Origin: Novosphingobium sp. FKTRR1 | Lineage (GTDB): Bacteria > Pseudomonadota > Alphaproteobacteria > Sphingomonadales > Sphingomonadaceae | DNA length: 53,527 bases | NCBI RefSeq assembly: GCF_020404405.1 | Contig: NZ_JAIZDA010000026.1 | Span: 1-53,527 of the forward strand | Direction: 5' to 3' | Part shown: positions 8,186-15,145 of the stretch, in pieces | Layout: each line of letters opens with the position of its first letter | Position numbering within the stretch: position 1 is the stretch's first letter | Translations under genes and position numbers: made by a program | Notes under the pieces: generated by a model | What the model was told of the DNA's origin: nothing | The model's input: the letters and a program-made list of their open reading frames with translations, nothing else | Database searches by the model: none

Positions 8186-9403
8186 TCAGGCGCTCCTCAG
8201 GATCAGACTGGACACAGGAAGCGAGGCGGGGCCACCCGAAACGAGCGCGAACTCGGCATCCTTGATCTGATTGATCGCAGTGCCGCGCACCTGCTCAACC
8301 CCTTCAACGATGTGGGTCATGCCGATGATGTAGGCTTCGCTCAAGTTGCCGCCGTGGGTGTTGACCGGCACGCCGCCATTCACACCGCCCTGAGCTGCCG
8401 CATCGTAGCGGATCTTGCCGGCGAGAACGTAGTCGTTGCCCTCCCCTTTCTCGCAAAAACCATAGTCTTCGAGCTGCATCAACACCATCGGGCTGAAGTG
8501 GTCGTAGAGCAGCGCTACGTCCATATCCTTGGCCGCAAGGCCCGACTGCGCCCAGATGCGGTCTGCGGTAAACTTGTGGCCCGAACTGGCGAAGTGCGGA
8601 TCAAGCATGCCCATCCAGGCGAAGGCACGGCCCCATTCGCGCTGGCCGCCATGCGCGCAGGCATGGACGACGGCAGGCTTGTGTCGACAGTCCTTCGCGC
8701 GGTCCATCGTCGTGGTGATCACGGCGACCGCACCATCAGTCTCGAGGCAGAAATCGAGCCTGCGCAGCGGATCGGCCAGCATGACCGAGGCATCGTATTC
8801 CTCCTTGGTCAGCGGCGCCTTTCGCACAGCCTTGGGGCGATTGTGCGTGTTCGCACGGGTAGCCATCACGATCTCGCCAAAGGCATCCTGTGTGGTGCCA
8901 TATAAATGCATGTGCCGCCGGGCGAGCACACTCATCAGGTGGCCCGGGCCGACCAGCCCCGACGGCTGGAGAAAGCTGTTCTCCGGATTGGGTGCGGCCG
9001 AGCCGAACACGACGCCAAGCCGATGCTGCGGCAATTGCTGCAACGCCATCAAGGTGACAACGTACTTGCAATCCTCGTTCATCAGACCCGCTGTGGCGAG
9101 CCCGATCGCGCCCGGACAGCCGCCGCCGCCGCTCGTCAGCGTCGCTGAGAACGAGATGTTGGGCATGCCCAGAGTTTCCATCAGGCTGGCCGTATCAAAC
9201 TTGTCGAGATAGCCCGCACCGGCAGTCGAGTAATAGGCGAACCCGTCGATGTCTTTGATCGAAATTCCGGCATCGGCACAGGCCTTCAAGATGGCCTCAC
9301 CCGCCATGTCGTTGATCGTGCGGGGCCAGCTCTTGCCACGGACGTAATAGTCCGTAGCCCCGACCCCGACGATCGCCGTTTTGTCCTGGTTTGCCCAAGC
9401 CAT
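8186..9403 (-). CDS. Thiolase-like lipid-transfer protein / acyl-CoA retro-aldolase (Ltp2/SCPx-like)
   Basis: 405 aa, thiolase fold of the SCP-x/Ltp type. Seen: N-terminal KTAIVGVGATDYY, DIDGFAYYSTAGAG, SGGGGCPGAIGLATAGL at the place of the thiolase nucleophile loop, VALLYDHFSPMVLMQLEDYG and the glycine-rich NTHGGNLSEAYIIGM near the end. The classical thiolase 'CASG' Cys context is not conserved, which fits C-C lyase (retro-aldol) members rather than true thiolases. ATG 9403 is preferred, with AGAGGA 6 nt upstream; a GTG at 9418 would also fit the frame. First gene of an operon with DUF35, tandem CoA-transferase and ligase. A class-I operator lies 25 nt upstream. Expected role: cleaving a hydroxyacyl-CoA to a ketone and a short acyl-CoA, by analogy with Ltp2. 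Confidence 0.83.
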   Translation of the reverse strand: MAWANQDKTAIVGVGATDYYVRGKSWPRTINDMAGEAILKACADAGISIKDIDGFAYYSTAGAGYLDKFDTASLMETLGMPNISFSATLTSGGGGCPGAIGLATAGLMNEDCKYVVTLMALQQLPQHRLGVVFGSAAPNPENSFLQPSGLVGPGHLMSVLARRHMHLYGTTQDAFGEIVMATRANTHNRPKAVRKAPLTKEEYDASVMLADPLRRLDFCLETDGAVAVITTTMDRAKDCRHKPAVVHACAHGGQREWGRAFAWMGMLDPHFASSGHKFTADRIWAQSGLAAKDMDVALLYDHFSPMVLMQLEDYGFCEKGEGNDYVLAGKIRYDAAAQGGVNGGVPVNTHGGNLSEAYIIGMTHIVEGVEQVRGTAINQIKDAEFALVSGGPASLPVSSLILRSA

Positions 9404-9427
9404 GGTTCGTCCTCTCACTAGACTCTA

Positions 9428-9443
9428 AGTTATATAACTAGGT
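9428..9443 (-). promoter_or_regulatory. GntR-type operator, class I (AGTTATATAACTAGGT)
   Basis: Same 16-mer as at 3757, exact in every base, located directly upstream of the thiolase-like gene's start on the minus strand. The core AGTTATATAACT is a perfect palindrome. The two identical copies in front of separate operons are hard to explain by chance. Confidence 0.72.
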
Positions 9444-9489
9444 GCGATAGGATAGCGTGGGCGGCTTGTCCAGCGCCGAGGCGGCCTGT

Positions 9490-10713
9490 TCAAGCAAAAT
9501 GCAGCCGCCGGTATTTGCCCCGAAAATAGAGCAGCGGATCGCGGCGCGGCTCAAAGCACGCGCGCGTGACCTCGCCTACGAGAATGAAGTGATCGCCGCC
9601 TTCATGGATTGCATGACGGCGGCATTCGAATGAAACCAGCGACCCATCGAGCAGAGGCACCCCTGCCTCGCCTGAAGCCCATGGGGTTGCCGCAAAGCGG
9701 TCCTCGCCTTTGCCGGCAAATCGGTTCGAAGCCGGCTGCTGACTGGTCTGAAGCACATTGACACCAAAATAGCCGGCTTCTCGCAGCACTGGGGCAGTCC
9801 CGGCGGTGTTGGCAATGCACACCAGCAGCAGGGGCGGATCAAGTGACACGGAGGTAAAGCTGTTGGCCGTGAGTCCGACAGGGGCCCCATCTGGAGCGAG
9901 CGCAGTGACAATCGTGATCCCGGTTGCGAAACATCCCATGGCATCGCGCAAGGTTCGCCCATCGGACCCCGCGCGGAATTCGCTCGCCGCCCGGGGTTGC
10001 TTGCGCTCCAGAAAATCAAGCAGTAAACCCAGAAAGGCCTCGGTCCGGTTGGTCACAACCAGCAAGTCGGCATCCGCGACCTCGGCGGATTCGGCCTGAG
10101 GTAGCGCCGCCTCAAACTTCGCATTCCCGGGCGACTGACCAATCCACGACATCCCACCACGGACCAAGAGCGTAGGAAGCGCAAGATGGGGCGCAGCGTG
10201 CATCAAAGCCGCGCCCATGTCGTCCAGTGGAAACCCGTCAAGCGTGCGCGCATCCCATGCCGCGGCATCGCTATCGCAGCGTGCCCGAAGCCGGGTGGCT
10301 ATATCCCCTGCCATCGAAGGGTCGGGTTCGACCGGCATATCCACCAGCACGAGCCCAGCGGCGAGATTGGCGGCATCTATGGCGAGTGCAGCCGCCGCAA
10401 TCCATCCTCCCATGGTTGCCGCGACAACTACCGGACGCGACCCCATTTGGTCCAGCACTCCGCGCAAGTCCTCGACATGGGCCGCATATTCATAACGCCC
10501 GTCAGTCGGCCACTCGCTGGTGCCATGGCCGCGTAGATCAAGATTTACCACCCGGCGACCGGACTGGACCAGCCCCTCGGCAACTTCGCGCCAGACCTTG
10601 CGGGTCTGCGCGGCGCCATGCACCAACAGAATCACCGGATCGTGGGGGTCACCGGTGACTTCGGCTTCCAGCCGGATCCCACCAAAGCCCTTGAAGGTGA
10701 TTACATCTATCAA
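9490..10713 (-). CDS. Fusion: triad-less alpha/beta hydrolase + FMN-binding flavin reductase
   Basis: 407 aa, two domains. Residues 1-240 are an alpha/beta hydrolase (VILLVHGAAQTRKVW oxyanion strand, VVNLDLRGHGTSEWP). Residues 250-407 are a flavin reductase-like FMN domain (LRDAMGCFATGITIVTA, LTANSFTSVSLDPPLLLVC, GDHFILVGEV). In the hydrolase the nucleophile elbow reads AATMGGW, with Thr100 for Ser. The His region 'GAGHMV' reads DADLLVV, and the acid position appears to be Trp. The hydrolase part is therefore probably a binding or structural domain. The start is TTG 10713, with GGAGG 7 nt upstream and overlapping the GntR stop (TTGA); an ATG at 10740 lies inside gntR. The reductase would supply reduced flavin to a monooxygenase, but none of that family is in the window. 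Confidence 0.85.
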   Translation of the reverse strand: MIDVITFKGFGGIRLEAEVTGDPHDPVILLVHGAAQTRKVWREVAEGLVQSGRRVVNLDLRGHGTSEWPTDGRYEYAAHVEDLRGVLDQMGSRPVVVAATMGGWIAAAALAIDAANLAAGLVLVDMPVEPDPSMAGDIATRLRARCDSDAAAWDARTLDGFPLDDMGAALMHAAPHLALPTLLVRGGMSWIGQSPGNAKFEAALPQAESAEVADADLLVVTNRTEAFLGLLLDFLERKQPRAASEFRAGSDGRTLRDAMGCFATGITIVTALAPDGAPVGLTANSFTSVSLDPPLLLVCIANTAGTAPVLREAGYFGVNVLQTSQQPASNRFAGKGEDRFAATPWASGEAGVPLLDGSLVSFECRRHAIHEGGDHFILVGEVTRACFEPRRDPLLYFRGKYRRLHFA

Positions 10714-11408
10714 GCGCGCGCCTCCGCAGCCTCGATCCAACCAGCCAGTGTTGCCGAACGGCGGCGCATCATCAGCCTGGCGACCTCACTGTCACGCTCG
10801 AGAATCGCCTGGCACAGACCGTGCTGCAGCTTGCGCGCAATCTCCCTGTCGTCGTCGGTCTGATAGAGGTTGGTGCCCTGCTCCTCCATGCCGAAGGAGT
10901 AGCCGATCGCCATAACCAGCTCGATCGCCGGATTGCCGCTCATGCGCGCCAGCAACCGCGCAATTCTTGTTTCGGCCACAATCAGCGCGCCGGCGGTCCC
11001 GGCTTCGTCGATCGTGGCTGCGAACTGTACCAATTTATCGCGCAAGGCCGAGTCATTGCACTTGCACGCGAGGCTTGCCGCCTCCTCGGCGACAAGGCGG
11101 CTTACCGCCACGATATCGAGGAGGGTCGCCCCCTTCAGCCGTAGATAGCGTGTCAGCGTTCTGATCGCATCGTCGGCATCTGGCCGGCTGGCATAGAAGC
11201 CACCGCGGATTCCGCGCCGAACGCTGATCAGGCGGTCGTTCTCGGCGATCTTGGCAGCCTGCCGCAAGGTCGGCCGACTGATGCCGAGCTTGGCCAGAAG
11301 GTCATCCTCGGCGCCAATGAACGCACCGTCCTCATGCGCCATGCTCAAGCGGGCAAGCTCGCGCGCGGTGCGCGAAACCAGCGTTTCGGCGTGTCCGGTT
11401 GGTTGCAT
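10710..11408 (-). CDS. GntR-family transcriptional regulator, FadR/FCD-type
   Basis: 232 aa. An N-terminal winged helix-turn-helix (GAEDDLLAKLGISRPTLRQA, about residues 33-52) is followed by an all-helical FCD ligand domain (residues 95-225). The ligands of this class are usually acids or acyl-CoAs. ATG 11408 is chosen because GGAGG lies 6 nt upstream; ATG 11420 overlaps that ribosome site. It is cotranscribed with the hydrolase/flavin reductase fusion and divergent from an amidohydrolase gene. A class-I palindrome sits between the two, so autoregulation is likely. The helix-turn-helix precedes a QAAKIAENDRL helix rather than the usual 'EAL..LE..GL'. I infer it is the regulator of the ATAACTAGGT sites. 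Confidence 0.88.
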   Translation of the reverse strand: MQPTGHAETLVSRTARELARLSMAHEDGAFIGAEDDLLAKLGISRPTLRQAAKIAENDRLISVRRGIRGGFYASRPDADDAIRTLTRYLRLKGATLLDIVAVSRLVAEEAASLACKCNDSALRDKLVQFAATIDEAGTAGALIVAETRIARLLARMSGNPAIELVMAIGYSFGMEEQGTNLYQTDDDREIARKLQHGLCQAILERDSEVARLMMRRRSATLAGWIEAAEARA

Positions 11409-11476
11409 CACCACCTCCATTCAAGATACCTCTTTAGAAAGGATTTGCCCGAAAGTCCAGCAAGACACTTGCGATC

Positions 11477-11492
11477 ACTTATATAACTAGGT
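11477..11492 (+). promoter_or_regulatory. GntR-type operator, class I (ACTTATATAACTAGGT)
   Basis: Lies in the 124-bp divergent region between gntR (10710-11408) and the amidohydrolase gene (11533). It differs from the 3757 and 9428 copies only at position 2 and is identical to the copy at 17659. Its position suits simultaneous control of both promoters and autoregulation of gntR. Confidence 0.72.
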
Positions 11493-11532
11493 ATTTCTTT
11501 ATCCACAAGCAGATCGAATCGGGAGATTTCAC

Positions 11533-12651
11533 ATGAAGCCCTTCGTTTTCAGCGCAGACAGCCACATCATGGAGCCGCCTTCGATCTTTCTCGATGGCCT
11601 GCCCGCCAGCCTCAAGCGCCATGCCATTCACAGCCGTAAGGAAGGCGAATTCCTGATCACCGGCACCGAGGACAAGATCATCTTTCGGCTGCGCGTGGGC
11701 CAGCACCGCGAAAAGGCGCTTGGCGACAACGAGCGCAAGGGCATCCGCGAGATCCCCGGTCGGCTCGAGGATATGGAGCTCGAAGGCATTGACGCTGAGA
11801 TCTGCTTTCCCAGCCTAGGCCTTTGGCTCTACGCGCTCGACAGCGCCGAAGCGGAAGCCGCTTCGGCGCGGCTCTACAACGACTGGAACCACGAATTCCT
11901 GAGCAGCCACCCTGAGCGGTTCGTGCGCTGCGGGATGCTGCCGGTGCTCGATTTCTCGAACACGGTGGCGGAGCTCGAGTATCTGGCTGCCAAGGGCTTT
12001 ACAGCCGCGATGCTGCCCGCAGTTACCCCACCAAACCTGCCGAAATACAATGACGAGAAATGGGACGTCGTTTTCGCCAAGGGCGCGGCGCTGGGCATTG
12101 TATTCGTGATGCACACCGGGACCGGGCTTGAAACGGTGGTGATCGAACGGGGTCCGGGTGCGGGGATCATCAACTACAGCAATCAGATGATGGATGCACA
12201 GCAGAGCGTCATGTATCTCGTGGCCGGCGGCGTGCTCGATCGCAATCCCGGCGCCAAGGTCGCCTTCATTGAAAGCGGTGCCAGCTGGCTGGTCGCGTTG
12301 GCCGAGCGGATGGACGAGGTTGAGGAGGCGCACGCCAACTTCGTCTTCCCCAAGCTTTCGCGGCGGTGCAGCCAGATCATCGACGATCAGGTCTGGGCCA
12401 GCTTCCAGCATGATCGCGCCTGCATCACCGCCGCCGCCGCTGGCCTTGCCGGCGCGAAGAACGTGATGTGGGGATCGGACTATCCGCACGCCGAGGGTAC
12501 GTTCCCGATCAGCCGCCCGATCCAGGAGCAGTTGTTCGAAAACCTCGAGGTGCCAGAAGCGGTGCGCAACAACATCCTCGGGCTTACTGCCGCGGGGCTG
12601 TTCCGGCTCGACCCGGTGGTACACACCTCGCCGGTTTACCTCGCCGCATGA
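11533..12651 (+). CDS. Amidohydrolase-2 (ACMSD-like) metal-dependent hydrolase/decarboxylase
   Basis: 372 aa TIM-barrel of the amidohydrolase-related (ACMSD/LigJ-type) family. N-terminal FSADSHIMEPP supplies the D-x-H metal site (Asp9, His11). IVFVMHTGTG, AFIESGASWLVALAERMDEV and WGSDYPHAEGTFP supply the later metal and catalytic positions, the last with the conserved Asp. Family members hydrolyse or decarboxylate cyclic and keto acids; the substrate here is unknown. GGGAG lies upstream of ATG 11533. The stop overlaps the patatin gene's start (ATGA). It is divergent from gntR with a class-I operator between. The broken paralogue at 13759 is clearly homologous (shared FVFS.D.H..EPP, DGVDAE/EGIDAE and SDYPHAEGTFP-like stretches). 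Confidence 0.88.
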   Translation: MKPFVFSADSHIMEPPSIFLDGLPASLKRHAIHSRKEGEFLITGTEDKIIFRLRVGQHREKALGDNERKGIREIPGRLEDMELEGIDAEICFPSLGLWLYALDSAEAEAASARLYNDWNHEFLSSHPERFVRCGMLPVLDFSNTVAELEYLAAKGFTAAMLPAVTPPNLPKYNDEKWDVVFAKGAALGIVFVMHTGTGLETVVIERGPGAGIINYSNQMMDAQQSVMYLVAGGVLDRNPGAKVAFIESGASWLVALAERMDEVEEAHANFVFPKLSRRCSQIIDDQVWASFQHDRACITAAAAGLAGAKNVMWGSDYPHAEGTFPISRPIQEQLFENLEVPEAVRNNILGLTAAGLFRLDPVVHTSPVYLAA

Positions 12652-13502
12652 CGGCGCGCAAAGCGCTCGTACTCGGCGGCGGCGGCATCGCGGGATTGGG
12701 CTGGCTGGCCGGCTTGATCCACGGCCTCCACGAAATGGGCGTTGATTTGCGCGATGCCGACCGGCTGATCGGAACCTCAGCCGGTTCGGCGATCGCTGCG
12801 CAACTGCGCAGTGGCCAACCAATCACCACGCTCTATGCAAGGCAGAGTGAGCCCGCGCTCGTCGCGGACGAGCCGCCTCCCAGCATGGAGGTGATGGCAG
12901 AGATGATGGCGGTCTACCCCGCCATCATGGCGATGACCGATGAAGCCGGTAGGATGGCAGCGATGGCCCCGATGGCACTGAATGCAAAGACGGTTGATCC
13001 GGCCGTGCGGCACGCAATGATCGCGCGTCGCTTACCCTCGCATGACTGGCCGGTCACCCCGCTGGAGATCGCCGCGATCGACGTCGCTGCCGGAAAGCTG
13101 GTCTGCTTCGATCGGAGTTCGGGCGTCGATCTGGTCGATGCCGTGGCGGCGAGCTGCGCAGTGCCGGGAATCTGGCCAGTCGTGACGATCCGAGGGTGCA
13201 CCTATACAGACGGCGGTTTCTACTCGTCTGACAACGCGCATCTGGCGGCCGGCACCGGCAGGGTACTGATCGCCTCCCCGCTCGGTGGGATCTCGCCCTA
13301 CCCACCTGGTTATCGCCTCACCGATCAGGTCGCCGCGCTGGAAGCGGCCGGTTCGACGGTTATGGCGATCTGCCCTGATACCCCGGCGCGCAGGGCGATG
13401 GGGGCCAACCCGCTTGACCCTGCGGTACGCATTCCTTCTGCCATCGCCGGTCGCGCACAGGGCCACGCGATGGCGGCGGAAATCGCGCAATTCTGGCGTT
13501 GA
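12648..13502 (+). CDS. Patatin-like phospholipase/acyl hydrolase
   Basis: 284 aa. Patatin fold with the glycine-rich oxyanion loop LGGGGIAGLGWLAG (residues 8-21), the nucleophile elbow GTSAGSA (Ser of G-x-S-x-G, about residue 45) and the Asp of the Ser-Asp dyad in YTDGGFYSSDNAHL. The basic residue usual in the oxyanion loop ('GGGxRG') is replaced by Ala, as in many bacterial patatin-like proteins of catabolic clusters. Start ATG 12648 overlaps the amidohydrolase stop by four bases (ATGA); a longer upstream frame lies inside that gene. No signal peptide, so cytoplasmic. Probable serine esterase/thioesterase acting on a lipid or acyl-CoA intermediate. Confidence 0.87.
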   Translation: MTARKALVLGGGGIAGLGWLAGLIHGLHEMGVDLRDADRLIGTSAGSAIAAQLRSGQPITTLYARQSEPALVADEPPPSMEVMAEMMAVYPAIMAMTDEAGRMAAMAPMALNAKTVDPAVRHAMIARRLPSHDWPVTPLEIAAIDVAAGKLVCFDRSSGVDLVDAVAASCAVPGIWPVVTIRGCTYTDGGFYSSDNAHLAAGTGRVLIASPLGGISPYPPGYRLTDQVAALEAAGSTVMAICPDTPARRAMGANPLDPAVRIPSAIAGRAQGHAMAAEIAQFWR

Positions 13503-13615
13503 ACAAAACGGTCATGGTCGATCCAGCTCTCACCAGCTAGCAGACGCTAATCTTCGACGGCACCGGCGCAGCGCAGCGATTTCGCGGAGACCCAGCTTGG
13601 CTTTCCACGGAATGA

Positions 13616-13632
13616 TTAAAAGTATCTTTTAA
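13616..13632. promoter_or_regulatory. Perfect 7-3-7 inverted repeat TTAAAAG-TAT-CTTTTAA
   Basis: AT-rich perfect inverted repeat 126 bp before the broken amidohydrolase gene, in a 256-bp gap after the patatin gene. AT-rich arms and no U-tract argue against a terminator. An operator for an unidentified regulator, or a promoter-proximal element, is more likely. Just downstream, two imperfect direct copies (GCGGAATATTT and GCGGATATTTT) follow. Confidence 0.45.
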
Positions 13633-13758
13633 GCGGAATATTTGGCTAAAATGCGGATATTTTGACGCCCACCAAATGAATTAGATATCTCTTTTTGTAG
13701 ATCCTCTTGGCATGGCAGTGCGAGGAACGCGCTCTGCCCGCGGAAGAGGAGCCAAGCC

Positions 13759-14988
13759 ATGACCGACACCATTCGCCCCTTCGTGTTCAGCTGCGATGCC
13801 CATGTCGCCGAACCGCCCGATCTGTTTATTTCCAAAATGCCGGCCCATCTCAGCGGCAGCGTGATCCGTGGCGAAGTCCAAGGTGACATCCGCATCACCC
13901 GGATCGGCGAGCAGGTGATCCTAAAGATCAACACCAATTTCCACACCCACAAGACCGGTGAAGGCGACGCGGCCTTCAATGCCCAGTCTGGGGAGAACAA
14001 AGCTACCGACCGTTCGTGCACCGATGCGGCCGACAACTTCGTTTCGGACTGCGCGGTCGACACCAAGCGACGCGGAGCGCGCGATCTGGAGTTGCGTCTC
14101 GCCGACATGGACCGAGACGGGGTCGATGCCGAACTGGTGTTCCCATCGCTCGGGCTGATGCTGCCGCGTATTGCCGACCGCGAAGGGCAGCGCACGGCCT
14201 GCCAGATCTGGAACGACTGGGCCTAGGATTATTGCGCGCCGGTGCGCGAAAGGCTCATCCCGGCCGCGATGATCCCTTGCACCGACTTCGATGACGCTCT
14301 GGCCGAATGCGAACGCGCTGCCGCCAAGGGCTTTGCCGCCTTCTGCTTGTGGGAGGGCTTGAACAACTACAATGATCCGCGCTGGGATCCGATCTTTGCG
14401 CTCGCCGGTGAGCTGGGCATTCCGCTGGTGTTCCACACGGGCGTCGGCAACGTTAACATCCGCGCGCTTAAAGGCCCGGGCGGCGCACTGTTCAACTATA
14501 CGCGTCAGATGAACGACGCGGTCGATGTGATTGCGCAGCTAGTGGCCGGCGGTGTGCTTGATCGCAATCCCAAGGCTCACATCCTGTTTGCCGAACACAG
14601 TGCAGGCTGGCTGTGGGGCTTGGCTGAACGAATGGACGAAGTTTACAACGGCCACGCCCCCTCAATCAGCCCCAAGCTCTCGCGCCTGCCCAGCCAAATT
14701 GTGCGCGATCAGGTTCACTGCGCGCTGCAGAACGACGGCAACAGTTCTATGGCCATCCGTAAGGGCATCGGCATTGAGGCACTACTGTTCGCCACCGATT
14801 ATCCGCATGCTGAGGGGACCTTCCCCTTCTCGAGGCAGGTCATCGACGCGCTGATCGCGGCCAATCCCGATGTCTCGACAGAGGAGTTGGTGGCGGTGCT
14901 GGGCGGCAATGCCGCCAAGCTGTTCCGCCGCGCCAACCTTCTGCACCAAGTGGACGCACGGCGGGCAGCGCTGTTGGCGGCGGCCTGA
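13759..14988 (+). pseudogene. Amidohydrolase-2 (ACMSD-like) gene interrupted by an in-frame TAG
   Basis: The frame from ATG 13759 (GAGGAG 8 nt upstream) encodes an amidohydrolase related to the one at 11533, beginning FVFSCDAHVAEPP. It meets TAG at 14224-14226 after 155 codons (WNDWA, stop). The same frame then continues without another stop to 14988, with DYCAPVRERLIPA, VFHTGVGNV, FAEHSAGWLWGLAERMDEV and ATDYPHAEGTFPFS. All catalytic-core motifs are thus present on both sides of one nonsense codon. In the paralogue the stop position aligns with His in NDWNHEF. One base change from a sense codon would restore about 409 residues. Either a recent pseudogene or a sequencing error; stop readthrough is possible but unsupported. 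It was probably cotranscribed with nothing else, as a terminator follows. Confidence 0.85.
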
Positions 14989-15013
14989 TTACCTGACATC
15001 CATTTTGCACCGA

Positions 15014-15046
15014 AAAGCCCCGCCGGATCGACTCGGGCGGGGCTTT
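15014..15046. terminator. Rho-independent terminator, 11-bp GC stem
   Basis: AAAGCCCCGCC and GGCGGGGCTTT form a perfect 11-bp stem with an 11-nt loop, 25 nt after the broken amidohydrolase. The arm ends in TTT on the plus strand and TTTT on the minus strand, so it can serve both convergent transcripts (amidohydrolase and TonB receptor). Confidence 0.8.
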
Positions 15047-15072
15047 GGGGTGTCAGGATCGCCAGAACCGAT

Positions 15073-15100
15073 AAGGGCGGACCATCGCTGGCCCGCCCTT
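15073..15100 (-). terminator. Second hairpin downstream of the TonB receptor gene
   Basis: AAGGGCGG at one arm and CCGCCCTT at the other form an 8-bp stem that extends to 11 bp with one G-U pair on the minus-strand RNA and a 6-nt loop. It lies 46 nt beyond the TonB receptor's stop. There is no clear U-tract, so it may act together with the neighbouring terminator. Confidence 0.55.
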
Positions 15101-15145
15101 GTCTGTACAATGTCGTGCCTGCAGCCAAAAACCGCAGGATCGCGA

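Noticed and set aside
12468..12647. Upstream extension of the patatin frame
   Set aside because: It lies inside the amidohydrolase gene; the ATGA-overlapping ATG 12648 starts directly before the conserved LGGGGIAG loop.
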